DNA from: Thalassomonas viridans | Lineage (GTDB): Bacteria; Pseudomonadota; Gammaproteobacteria; Enterobacterales; Alteromonadaceae | NCBI RefSeq assembly: GCF_000948985.2 | Contig: NZ_CP059734.1 | Span: forward strand, 372,001-436,000 | DNA length: 64,000 bases | Direction: 5' to 3' | Part shown: piece by piece, positions 8,801 through 16,279 of the stretch | Position numbering within the stretch: position 1 is the first letter of the stretch | How the letters are laid out: each line of letters opens with the position of its first letter | The notes under the pieces: generated by a model | Databases searched by the model: none | Seen by the model: only the letters and a program-made list of their open reading frames with translations | Told to the model about the DNA's origin: nothing | Translations under genes and position numbers: made by a program

Positions 8801-9180
8801 CTCACCGGGGGCAGTTTTACCTGGTTGTGATCCTGACTGAACGCGGTTTTGAGATCGTCAAGCCATTTTGGCCGTTGCCTGAGCCGTTGGCTCAAGTCAT
8901 GCCGTGATTCTGCGGTGATAAAGTTGAAACCCTGCAGGTCTAAGCCGTCGCTTTCCAGGCGCTGTAAAAACCGTGACGGCTCTGCCTGAAATGGTTGCCG
9001 GGAGAGCCAGTAATCCGCCAGTTCAGTATTGGTGTTTTCTGTATTGGCGTTGGAGCCGGTAAAGTCATCAGGCAAACCCTGCTTGCGCTCTGCCAGTGAC
9101 AAGGCCCAAAAGAAGTCGGTATTTGATAATGCCGGTTGCGCCTGATCATCCAATTGCCCGGATGTATTTTGCGAATCCAT
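5872..9180 (-). CDS. lanM: Type 2 lanthipeptide synthetase LanM
   Basis: Bifunctional enzyme of about 1102 residues that phosphorylates and dehydrates Ser/Thr in a precursor peptide, then cyclises Cys onto the dehydro residues. The N-terminal DUF4135-type dehydratase shows VYKPRSVAVEAAFGQLL and HYENLIACGEQPVLVDLETLFHP (kinase-like active site). The C-terminal LanC-like domain shows SHGVAGIAWA, the zinc cysteine in WCHGAPGIGLAR and the zinc Cys-His pair in SLCHGSLGNLDLLL, so both halves look intact. I place the start at the ATG at 9180, preceded by a GGGGGAAAGGA run, rather than 9207. The precursor gene lies 135 bp upstream on the same strand, with a hairpin between. No LanT protease-transporter is present nearby, so export and leader removal must be supplied elsewhere. 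Confidence 0.95.
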   Translation of the reverse strand: MDSQNTSGQLDDQAQPALSNTDFFWALSLAERKQGLPDDFTGSNANTENTNTELADYWLSRQPFQAEPSRFLQRLESDGLDLQGFNFITAESRHDLSQRLRQRPKWLDDLKTAFSQDHNQVKLPPVSPSGVISGDLLVLIKPLMQQGLAQLRAKLERLMLQQDKQVLDLTSCCDQLFEELFSRLAMICGRTLVMELQIARVEQTLQGDSPKQRFKDFIARLADNNVRSALLRDYPVMARLVVETVQRWQETSLELFERLFADWPALEQTFNHGRDLGQVCKVKTTLGDSHRGGRSVAMLEFSSGVKLVYKPRSVAVEAAFGQLLTWCNQQGFSAPFKPLLIHESKTHGWVEFAQQQSCQDKAALNRFYRRQGGLLALLYTLEANDFHYENLIACGEQPVLVDLETLFHPWLGQESTAEGGEIPAVALKRTVLATGLLPRRIWTQRGENAGVDLSGFSDVQDQQTPTPVLDIEHAGTDQMQFIRKVISFSGADNMPTLKGEAVKAQDYSADIIAGFSELFSLLISCRDDLLAPTGPLNAFDATEVRVIFRETRVYASFLMESLHPDFMGNALERDIFFDQLWIASKQIEYLTPLIRSEHASLRQMDIPLFTTRPGSKDVVTDSGEILKDFFPVSGMARVRKKIESLDSTELTRQCWVIRSSLLSADLSNRSASHSHITLAEKAQAATARELLDGARELAARIGELAFRSGGGANWFTWKAVGNSHWDLEPMMPTLYDGIAGVTLFLAYLGQLDDNDAHNELAREALHSARYIWRHHANEIQDIGMFNGWGGLIYLLCHLGCLWQDEALFDEAETLVTHIREGLAQDTNQDIVGGAAGAIIALLGLYRFRAKPEILALAEACGRHLQQRAHNTGTGLAWVLEAAGTEPLAGMSHGVAGIAWAMFALSRVSKDRSFADTASQALLYERSLYCEQTGNWPDLRQGKRPETSVHEEGHYYMTGWCHGAPGIGLARLATFPYFKDGQLQEEIQAALKTTLANGFEDNHSLCHGSLGNLDLLLQGGKILDRPELTEQARKLAKQILSGKQSGGWVSGYMYNLETPGFMVGLAGMGYQLLRAACPERIPSVLSLEFPAVDAILAECSSSQ

Positions 9181-9278
9181 TCCTTTCCCCCAAATAAATC
9201 TGGCCATTTTTTATTGTTATAAATCAGTTACTGTTTTGGCCATTATCCAGGTTTGCTGATATCTTGCGGTAACATAAA

Positions 9279-9296
9279 TGGGGAGCAAGCTCCCCA
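9279..9296 (-). promoter_or_regulatory. Intra-operon hairpin between lanA and lanM
   Basis: Perfect 8-bp stem TGGGGAGC/GCTCCCCA with a 2-nt loop in the 135-bp gap between precursor and synthetase genes, followed on the minus strand by TTTAT. Such hairpins can partly stop transcription or stabilise the upstream message, giving more precursor than enzyme; that role is inferred. Confidence 0.5.
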
Positions 9297-9315
9297 GACA
9301 GTTATTGCCAAATTT

Positions 9316-9516
9316 TTAGAAACAATGCCGTGGCGGGCAAGGAGAGCATATGGCAGAACCCATTGCGGTAAAGGCTTGTGGGTTACCGTCCATTACTTCT
9401 TTATCCAGTTCATTCGTTGCCGCAGGATGACCGGGAATTTTTTGCAATTGTCCTTGGGACAAACTGCGACGATAGGCCGGATCTTTCCATGATTTGACAA
9501 TTTGACTTACTGACAT
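9316..9516 (-). CDS. lanA: Type 2 lanthipeptide precursor (mersacidin/lichenicidin-type leader)
   Basis: A 66-residue precursor. The leader has the recognisable start SQIVKSWKDPAYRRSLSQGQL (split here as SQIVKSWKDP and AYRRSLSQGQL), typical of mersacidin/lichenicidin-family type 2 lantibiotics. It continues with an acidic stretch (ELDKEVMDG) where a canonical GG or GA site would be; the nearest cleavage candidate is after DG (residues 43-44). The core would be residues 45-66, with Cys at 57, 60 and 65 and Thr50, Ser54 and Ser58 as dehydration sites, enough for three rings. A GAGG precedes the start. It lies directly upstream of lanM in the same direction, so it is the expected substrate. The core ends in a Pro-rich, His-containing C-terminus (CPPRHCF) that does not resemble mersacidin itself. 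Confidence 0.85.
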   Translation of the reverse strand: MSVSQIVKSWKDPAYRRSLSQGQLQKIPGHPAATNELDKEVMDGNPQAFTAMGSAICSPCPPRHCF

Positions 9517-10055
9517 AATTTCAACCTCGCTATTTTTCTTTATTGGCCAGAGTATCTGGCAGTTAAATAGTTACGGTAACCAGGCTGCACCATGCGGGCA
9601 GCAAAACCGGTCACCGGGTGATTACGCCTATCAAGGCTTACAGCAGGTTTGTAGCAGGAGGATACGTCTTATCTATACATTCCACAGGCATTGCCGGGAA
9701 AATGACTTCATGGATAAATTCTCGTCCCTGTGACCAAGAGCCAAAATATGGCATACAGACAATGTAATCTAAATAAATTAATTGTCAAATTTTCTTTAAA
9801 AAAAGGTAATAAAATTAAAAAGTATGGGTGTTATTATGGATCTTTATGACCCTGATGCCGAAGTCGTAGCTGTCTTCGGCCAGGGCCCTGGTGTGCTGAT
9901 AAGACGGGGGCGGAGTACAAAGTGTGTGGCCCTGCCATTAGCAGGCTAACTAAGTTGTTGCCAGCCAGGTGCACATACCGACCCACATCGCCATTAGCTG
10001 CTGTACCATAGGCCCAACAGGCGGAAAAACTAAGTTGTTTAGTTTAGTCCGGCAG
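9517..10055. other. Intergenic region upstream of lanA
   Basis: About 540 bp holding the lanA promoter region and the 3' end of the peroxidase gene. On the minus strand a TTGACA at 9788-9783 followed after 16 bases by TACATT (9766-9761) is a possible sigma-70 promoter, weakly supported. A direct repeat AACTAAGTTGTT occurs near 9948 and 10028. No gene is recognised. Confidence 0.35.
10027..10045 (-). terminator. Terminator of the cytochrome c peroxidase gene
   Basis: Stem AAACTAA/TTAGTTT with a short loop. On the minus strand it is followed by a run of Ts (TTTTTCC), a few bases after the peroxidase stop codon. Confidence 0.55.
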
Positions 10056-11858
10056 TTACCGCCTGCCTATGCCCACCGTTATCCCCGTCAGATCATAGCC
10101 TGTCCTGCTGCCGACAGAAATATAACGCAAGCCACGATCTGCAGTGATCACCAGTACTTCTTCATTATCCGCCGATACGGACCTGGCCTGGGCATTTTGC
10201 GGCGTGGCCCAGGTATTGGCGTTATAAAAGATATCCGCATTGCCCGTGCCGCCTGTGGTGCTGATATAGAGGGGGGTATTGTCTTCTGCTACTTCAAAAA
10301 AGAAGGCGTTGTGACCACCCGAAATGCACTCCATCTGGTCCAGCGGCAACGGGCCGCCTTGCAGGGTGACCTCGGTACACTGTCTGGTGATGCTCAATGG
10401 CAGGCCATCTTTGTTGATGGCATGTAACTGCAGGTTGTCCGGGTCGCCGCGTCGCGGATCCGGTAACCATTTGCTCATGCAGCGGGCGTCTTGGGTACAG
10501 GGGTCGGTCAGTGAATGTAAAAAGGCGACCAAATCGGCTTTTTCATCATCGGTCAGCCCCAGCGGCAGCATGGCCGGGATCCCCAGCTCGCGCAGGGCCG
10601 TTATCTTAGCCAGTAAGCCGTCGGCAATGTTTTCCGCTTCCGGGAACAGGGTCTGGCAATTCCCGGTTTCAGCAAACTGCGACTGCTGGCACCAGGACCT
10701 GGCGGCGACAAATGCCGGTAAGTGGTTATCGACATCATTATAGTGATCAACCACCTGCTCCAGGGTTTCATAGGCGCCGGCATGACCGTAGGGGGCCGTT
10801 ACGCCGACATTGAGCAGGGTCGGGGTCCTGAAGGCGTTGTTATCAGCCACGGCCAGGCTCTCGCCGCCACGGCCGTGATCTTCCCATCCGGAATCGCCGT
10901 GGCCCTTGCCGGGGCCGATTTGTGGAAAGCCAACATTAAAAAAGCCCTGGTTGGTAAAAGTCTCGCCGCTATGGCAGGCAAAGCAGCCGGCGCCTTCAGG
11001 AGCTGGAGTGTAAAAGAGTACCGCCCCGCGCTTTTCCGACTCATTAAGGGCATTGATATCCCCTTTGATATAACGGAACCAGGGATTGTCGGTCAGGTTC
11101 ATCGAGTTTTCGTAACTGGCGATGGCGCGCCTGACATTGTCAAAATTGACCACGTCTTCACCTTCCGGCGTTTGGCCGCCATATACGTTTTCAAATAACT
11201 GGCGCCATTCGTTTTTGGCCAGCTCGTTAACGCCAATGCCGGTGTTTGCCAGGCGATGACCCAAATGGTCTCGAACCGCCTGGTTTGAGTTGCCGGTTTC
11301 GAAATTCTCGGTGCGCATCTCTTCAACCGAGGTAACCGGGAACCCCGCTTGTGCCATCAGCAGGTTGCCGCCGGCGGCAGCGTCGGTTTCGCCGAAGGGG
11401 GAGTCAGGTGTGCTGATGCTGCCGTCGGCAAGCGTTTCCACCCGGGAATCCCAAAACAGGCCTTGAGTCCATATCCAGGCATTCATCACGGTCGGGGTAT
11501 TGCGGGGATTGTTAAAGATGCCGTCCGGGTGTTTTCTGCCCTCACCGAGCAGCAGCGGGTTTTCAGCGTCAACGCCTACCGCCAGCGCCAGGCCGTCGCC
11601 GCCGGCCAGGTAAGGATGGTGACAACTGGCACAGGCGGCGTTGAATTCACCGCCAAGCGCCTGGCTAAAAAACAGCATCTTACCCAGATCGGCTTCCGGC
11701 TCGTCAGGCAGAGGCAGATCAAAGCCTTGTGCCGGATCGCCGGTGAAGCCCTGGGCGGTTATGATAGCTTGCAAGTCATCATCTACCGTTGCCTGGGCTC
11801 CAGGTGCGCTAAGCCCGGCAACGAGCGCTAACGAGAGAAATTTGTTGGTTATTTTCAT
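10056..11858 (-). CDS. Di-haem cytochrome c peroxidase (MauG/CcpA family) with C-terminal PPC-like domain
   Basis: Exported di-haem c-type protein of about 600 residues. A signal peptide (cleavage near GAQA) is followed by the first haem motif CASCH in ACASCHHPYLAGGDG and a second haem motif CFACHSG about 210 residues later, with FLHSLTDP closing the peroxidase part. Family members reduce hydrogen peroxide or carry out MauG-like oxidations in the periplasm. The last 130 residues are not part of the usual family. They contain a segment (LYISTTGGTGNADIF, then LRYISVGSRTGYDLTGITV) that looks like a bacterial pre-peptidase C-terminal (PPC) beta-sandwich domain, often found on secreted enzymes. 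Of three clustered ATGs I prefer 11858, since AGGA lies eight bases upstream. Confidence 0.85.
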   Translation of the reverse strand: MKITNKFLSLALVAGLSAPGAQATVDDDLQAIITAQGFTGDPAQGFDLPLPDEPEADLGKMLFFSQALGGEFNAACASCHHPYLAGGDGLALAVGVDAENPLLLGEGRKHPDGIFNNPRNTPTVMNAWIWTQGLFWDSRVETLADGSISTPDSPFGETDAAAGGNLLMAQAGFPVTSVEEMRTENFETGNSNQAVRDHLGHRLANTGIGVNELAKNEWRQLFENVYGGQTPEGEDVVNFDNVRRAIASYENSMNLTDNPWFRYIKGDINALNESEKRGAVLFYTPAPEGAGCFACHSGETFTNQGFFNVGFPQIGPGKGHGDSGWEDHGRGGESLAVADNNAFRTPTLLNVGVTAPYGHAGAYETLEQVVDHYNDVDNHLPAFVAARSWCQQSQFAETGNCQTLFPEAENIADGLLAKITALRELGIPAMLPLGLTDDEKADLVAFLHSLTDPCTQDARCMSKWLPDPRRGDPDNLQLHAINKDGLPLSITRQCTEVTLQGGPLPLDQMECISGGHNAFFFEVAEDNTPLYISTTGGTGNADIFYNANTWATPQNAQARSVSADNEEVLVITADRGLRYISVGSRTGYDLTGITVGIGRR

Positions 11859-12319
11859 ATACATCATCCTTTTTATTTGCTTTATGACTTCCTAAAAGCT
11901 GCCTTAATTAACGGGAATAAAAATCAGGCAGTCCAGTAAGCCTATGCCGGATGAAATATGCTCGCTAGCTTTAAGCCGCTTCTACCGGCAACTTTCTTTT
12001 TTGCTGCACGTTTTCTTCACAATCCTTGCACATTTACCGATTTTGTTGACATAAGTTTACAAATGGCGCAATGAGCAGGATCTTATTTTTTGATTGCGCA
12101 AGCCTGCTCCTGGAGATCCCTGGGGTTGATAAATCTTGTTGCTCAACGAGTTAAGGTTAGGGCGAACAGAATTCTTTGTATAAATAGGTGTGTTTTGGTT
12201 ATCAGCATATCCAACTGCATATTTGTTGCATATTTGACTTTTATCCTTGCCGCCATAGAAATTTTGGTTTCGCGATAAGCATTGAGTGCTTGTATGCGTT
12301 TAGTTAATAGGTGTAGTAC
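11859..12319. other. Intergenic region without a convincing gene
   Basis: Divergent promoter region between the peroxidase gene and the small membrane-protein gene. A 62-codon frame at 12090-12278 is open but has no ribosome site or recognisable features, so I do not call it. Confidence 0.4.
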
Positions 12320-12607
12320 ATGAACAAGTTATTTAATAAAAACTTAATATCAGCCTTCATGAGAGGAATATTAACCGTCAGCCTTTTCCTGGGCTTTCCT
12401 GTGGCCGTTGCCTGGGCCTTGTGGGCTGACACATTGTGGCCTTATTATGTTTACTTTGCTTTTATTGTTATCTTTCCTGCCTGCGGGGTTGTCCGCCAGT
12501 CTCTTATTGTAAAGAAAAGAGCTTTAGTGCATGAAGCTAACAAGAGTCACAAACAATGCCTGAGTTTTAAGAGAAATAAAAAATACCATAAAGTTTTCTA
12601 TTCCTGA
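12320..12607 (+). CDS. Small membrane protein of unknown function
   Basis: A 95-residue ORF with two predicted transmembrane segments (GILTVSLFLGFPVAVAWAL and YYVYFAFIVIFPACGVV) joined by a short WADTLWP turn, then a basic cytoplasmic-looking tail rich in Lys, Arg and His. AGGTG precedes the ATG at a workable distance. I do not recognise a family. It stands alone between intergenic regions, with no clear operon partner. The membrane topology is what supports it as real. Confidence 0.5.
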   Translation: MNKLFNKNLISAFMRGILTVSLFLGFPVAVAWALWADTLWPYYVYFAFIVIFPACGVVRQSLIVKKRALVHEANKSHKQCLSFKRNKKYHKVFYS

Positions 12608-12959
12608 TGTCATGTCCCGTTTGGGCCTGGTTATCGCCGTAACCGGGTGATTCAGGCAATGTGAAGGGGGGCCCGTTGTATCATGAGTTTTACAAAGGCG
12701 AGTTCCGGCTGTTCAGGAGTACTTTTTTATTGGCCGGAAAGCCTGAAAAACAAAAAGCTCTTTTCTTCTGCATATTCTCTGCACATTTATTTTTTAACAT
12801 GTCAACCAGTTGCTAATCCCAGGTATTTACTGCTTTACCTGGGGTTATCATTGCAGCCGTTATACCTTTAGATGAACTGTTGTTTGCTCTTCAGGTTAAT
12901 TATTCGCTGCAACTACCAAATTATATATCATTTTTCACATAGCAATTATTAGGCGTTAC
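12608..12959. other. Intergenic region without a convincing gene
   Basis: About 350 bp. A small GGTTA/TAACC hairpin near 12629-12645 could end the upstream transcript. A 62-codon frame at 12683-12871 is open but featureless, and I do not call it. Confidence 0.35.
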
Positions 12960-13145
12960 ATGAATAAAGCAATTTTATCCTCTTTAGAAAATTATCCCGA
13001 CAGCGAAGCAAACTCACAAGAAGTTTTAGATGCAGACTTTGCTCTGGAGTTAGAAAGCGATAGCTTGATAACTGCTAAAAGGGAAGCACGCGCTAAAATC
13101 TTATATGCTTTATTTCAACAAAGACAAGCACATATCTATAAATAA
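12960..13145 (+). CDS. Small protein of unknown function (paralogue of 5323-5496)
   Basis: A 61-residue ORF that shares its N-terminus (MNKAILSSLENY) and C-terminus (AKREARAKILYALFQQRQ) with the small gene at 5323-5496. The middle (residues 13-40) is acidic and differs entirely. The conserved tail is basic and helical. Family not recognised. It lies about 230 bp upstream of the TPR sensor kinase gene on the same strand, so it could be part of, or controlled by, that two-component system; that is inference. Conservation of both ends in two separate loci makes chance ORFs unlikely. Confidence 0.6.
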   Translation: MNKAILSSLENYPDSEANSQEVLDADFALELESDSLITAKREARAKILYALFQQRQAHIYK

Positions 13146-13376
13146 CTTGTTGTTCATTAAACCGGCTAATCTGGTAATACTGCTGCTTGAGCAAGCTTTA
13201 TTTTTAAACTGGTCGAGCAGTAAAATACATACCGTTTAAATAAGATTTACTAAAGGTTAACTTTATAAAAAGTATAGTGTTTTTTGAAGAAAAGAGGCTT
13301 GTGGATAATTGATTGACTAACAAGAATCTGTTTGTTTAAACTCCATCTTCTATTGTTCATTAAGTTTGGCTTTCTA

Positions 13377-15575
13377 ATGAAATACTTTTCTGTTATGGCT
13401 CTTGTTATATCGTTAGCGGGGCTCTCACCACCGGCTTTTGCCCGGTATACAACCGAAACTTTACAGCAAGCATTAGATAACATTTCTATAAAAGACAGCA
13501 GTGCCTTGCAAAAAACGCAGGCGATATTAGCTTCTCTACAACAGGAACAACAACCGGCATTAACCGTGAAAACCTTGCTGTTTTTGATGAAGGTTCAACA
13601 ACAAAACAAACAATATGATGAGGTTGAGGCAAGCTATAAGCAGGCTGAACTTGTCATTGAAAAATACCAGCTTCACAAGCTGCATGTTGAAGCCTTATTG
13701 CTGTTAGCCAAAAATGGAAATAGGTTAAGCGAGCATAAAGCGGCATTGCAATTGATTGAGGAAAAATTGCTGCCGCTGGCGAAGGCATATTCCCCTGAAC
13801 GATTAGGGAAAGTGTATTTTGATGCGGCAAGCAGTGCTGTTGCCATTCCCTTGTTTGAAAAATCTGAACAGTATTTTAATCTGGCTGTTTCTGCTTATAA
13901 AGCTGAAAAGAATTTTAAAGACCTTGCCCGGGTATTGGTGGCCTGGGGTGGGCACCTTGCTTCATTGGGCAATATAAAAGCAGCCTTACCACACTTGATA
14001 TCGGCGATTAAGTATCAGTTAGAGCTTGATGATAACAAGGGACTTGCTACGTCTTATCGCTCCCTGGGCAGGCTCTATCATGAAATGGGCAGTTACCAGC
14101 AGGCAATAGCATTTTTTAAAAAAGCGTTGGCGGTGGATTATAAAGCAAGTATACATCTGGCTTCTGTACATTTTAATATGGCTTATGCCTATTTCGAATT
14201 GCAACAGTATGATGAGTCTATCCGGCATATAGATGAGTCCTTGCATTGGACGGCTAAAAGCCCTTCAGGTAAGTCCAATTTAATCATTGTATTACTGGGA
14301 AAAGCCTCGATATTAACCGAACAGCGAAATTTCAGTGAAAGTTTAAACACCCTACACAAGGCTGAGGCTTTGGCTAATGAGCTAAAATCCAAGCGTGTTG
14401 ATGAAAATTTACAGTATACCTTCGCCGAATATTATCTTGCCGTCGGCGACATTCCATCGGCGATAAAAAGTATTGAGTTGGCTTTGGCAATTGAATCTGG
14501 CCACAGCGCCATGAATATAGATAAATATCAAACAGCCGCCGATATTTATGAACAAGCGGGGGATTACAAAAATACCTCATTTTACTTGCGAAAGTTACGT
14601 GATCTTGAAAGCGAAAAAGCAAAAGCTAAGGATGAACAAAGAGTTCTTCAGCAACAAAATGAGATCAATTTACTCAATGCACAAAAAAATACCGCCTTGG
14701 TGCAGCAGCAGCTTTTAGAGAAGCAAAACCAGGTGCAACGACAAGAAGCCGAGCAGCAGGCGCTACGTTTTTATGGCGGCATTATCCTGCTGTGTCTACT
14801 GGGGCTGTTTAGCTTTTTTTATTTACGGCAAAGCCAGAAAAAACGCATTGCCCTGGAGCAATCTAAATCTGTCATGGCTTTGATGGAACAAAAAAACCAG
14901 TTTGTTGCCAATGTCGCCCATGATTTAAAAAATCCTTTAACGGTTATACAAATACACCTGGAAGCCCTCAAAGACGGCATGGTTAAAAACCTGGACAAGG
15001 CACATGAGATCCTTAATCAGCGTATTGCGGTATTAAGCAATATTATTAATGATCTGCGGCAGGTATCACTTGTTGAGGTGGGGTCATTGGTGTTAAATCC
15101 TAAGCCGTTTGCCTTTAAACCTTGGCTGCAGCAGGAGATCTCCACTTTTCGTCCTTTGCTGGAGTCAAAAAAGTTTTCTTTGAGAACTTCGATAGAGATT
15201 GCCGATAGCGTTTCAGTTTCCGCGGATCAGGGCCGCTTATCACAAGTGCTTGCTAATATTATTAAGAACTCGATGCGTTACAGCCATCAGCCGGGAAAAT
15301 TAATGATATGTGCACAACGGGGCCCGCAAAATATTGAACTGAATATTGAAGACAGCGCCCCGGCGGTAGCCGAGTCGGAACTGGCTAATTTATTCGATCA
15401 CAGCTATCGTAGCGAGGCTACGGCAACTATGTCAACCCGGGGCAGCGGCCTGGGGTTATATATTTGTAAGGAGATTATTGAAGCTCATCAGGGAAGTATC
15501 AGCGCATCGCTTTCTCGGCTGGGGGGAGTGTGCATTACCATAACTTTACCGCTGGCGGGAACAGACAATGAATGA
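13377..15575 (+). CDS. TPR-containing sensor histidine kinase
   Basis: Membrane sensor kinase of about 732 residues. A signal peptide (MALVISLAGLSPPAFA) leads into a periplasmic-looking region of tetratricopeptide repeats. A coiled coil rich in Gln/Glu follows, then one transmembrane segment (YGGIILLCLLGLFSFFYL) and the kinase core. The H box is NVAHDLKNPLT with His515 as the phosphorylation site. The N box (QVLANIIKNSMRYS) and G box (GSGLGLYICKEIIEAHQG) of the HATPase domain are intact. The start at 13377 is chosen because the signal peptide begins there; a TTG at 13332 would only add a hydrophobic extension. The gene overlaps the response regulator by 8 bases. The TPR part suggests that a peptide or protein ligand is sensed (inference). 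Confidence 0.9.
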   Translation: MKYFSVMALVISLAGLSPPAFARYTTETLQQALDNISIKDSSALQKTQAILASLQQEQQPALTVKTLLFLMKVQQQNKQYDEVEASYKQAELVIEKYQLHKLHVEALLLLAKNGNRLSEHKAALQLIEEKLLPLAKAYSPERLGKVYFDAASSAVAIPLFEKSEQYFNLAVSAYKAEKNFKDLARVLVAWGGHLASLGNIKAALPHLISAIKYQLELDDNKGLATSYRSLGRLYHEMGSYQQAIAFFKKALAVDYKASIHLASVHFNMAYAYFELQQYDESIRHIDESLHWTAKSPSGKSNLIIVLLGKASILTEQRNFSESLNTLHKAEALANELKSKRVDENLQYTFAEYYLAVGDIPSAIKSIELALAIESGHSAMNIDKYQTAADIYEQAGDYKNTSFYLRKLRDLESEKAKAKDEQRVLQQQNEINLLNAQKNTALVQQQLLEKQNQVQRQEAEQQALRFYGGIILLCLLGLFSFFYLRQSQKKRIALEQSKSVMALMEQKNQFVANVAHDLKNPLTVIQIHLEALKDGMVKNLDKAHEILNQRIAVLSNIINDLRQVSLVEVGSLVLNPKPFAFKPWLQQEISTFRPLLESKKFSLRTSIEIADSVSVSADQGRLSQVLANIIKNSMRYSHQPGKLMICAQRGPQNIELNIEDSAPAVAESELANLFDHSYRSEATATMSTRGSGLGLYICKEIIEAHQGSISASLSRLGGVCITITLPLAGTDNE

Positions 15576-16239
15576 ACTAACCATATTGATCGTTGAAGAC
15601 GATATTGATATTAGTGATATCTTACAAATGTATCTGCAGGCTGCCGGTTTTACCACTAAGGTGTTTAATGTCGGTGACGGCGTTGTCAGCTGGGTTAAGG
15701 ACAACTCGCCGGCATTAGCTATTCTTGATGTCAATTTGCCCGGAAAGGATGGCATGACTATCTGCAGGGAAATACGGGAGTTCTCCCATATGCCGATTAT
15801 CATGGCTACAGAAAAAATAACTGAAACAGACAGACTCACCGGCTTGGATATAGGTGCAGATGATTATGTTTGTAAACCTTTCAGCGTTAAAGAAGTGGTT
15901 GCCCGGGTAAAAGCAAATTTACGCCGCTCAGCCGGTACACCGGGAATCATAAGTAAACTAACCTTAGATACTGATAAATTTTCATTGAGTTATCAGACAC
16001 AGACTATCAGCTTAACAGCCATGGAGTTCTCCCTGTTTAAGCTGTTGTATTCAAGTCCGGGGCGGGTTTACTCCCGTGCCCAGATCATGGATTTGGTCTA
16101 TCAGGATTACCGCGATGTCAGTGACCGGACCGTTGATAGCCATATCAGGAATTTGCGGAAAAAGCTCAGTGAATTGCCGTTAGCGCATAACCTGATTCAT
16201 TCCATTTATGGGGCCGGTTATAAGTTCGAGGAAATCTAG
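15568..16239 (+). CDS. OmpR/PhoB-family response regulator
   Basis: DNA-binding response regulator of 223 residues and cognate partner of the kinase just upstream. The receiver domain has the acidic pair in LIVEDD, phospho-acceptor Asp54 (ILDVNLPGKDG) and the conserved Lys in DYVCKPFS. The C-terminal winged helix carries LTAMEFSLFKLLYSSPGRVYSR (seen as LTAMEFSLFK and SPGRVYSRAQ) and DRTVDSHIRNLRKKL. In the conserved switch position it reads IMATEK, where many family members have MLTA, a modest variation. The 8-bp overlap with the kinase gene shows translational coupling. Target genes are unknown. Confidence 0.95.
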   Translation: MNELTILIVEDDIDISDILQMYLQAAGFTTKVFNVGDGVVSWVKDNSPALAILDVNLPGKDGMTICREIREFSHMPIIMATEKITETDRLTGLDIGADDYVCKPFSVKEVVARVKANLRRSAGTPGIISKLTLDTDKFSLSYQTQTISLTAMEFSLFKLLYSSPGRVYSRAQIMDLVYQDYRDVSDRTVDSHIRNLRKKLSELPLAHNLIHSIYGAGYKFEEI

Positions 16240-16279
16240 TTACTACCTGTTTCCGTATACCTTTCCGGCGTTTTGCCGT

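Noticed and set aside
12090-12278. 62-codon frame with a hydrophobic tail
   Set aside because: No ribosome site, unlikely composition and no paralogue; probably chance.
12683-12871. 62-codon frame rich in Leu and Ser
   Set aside because: No start signal or recognisable features; left as intergenic.
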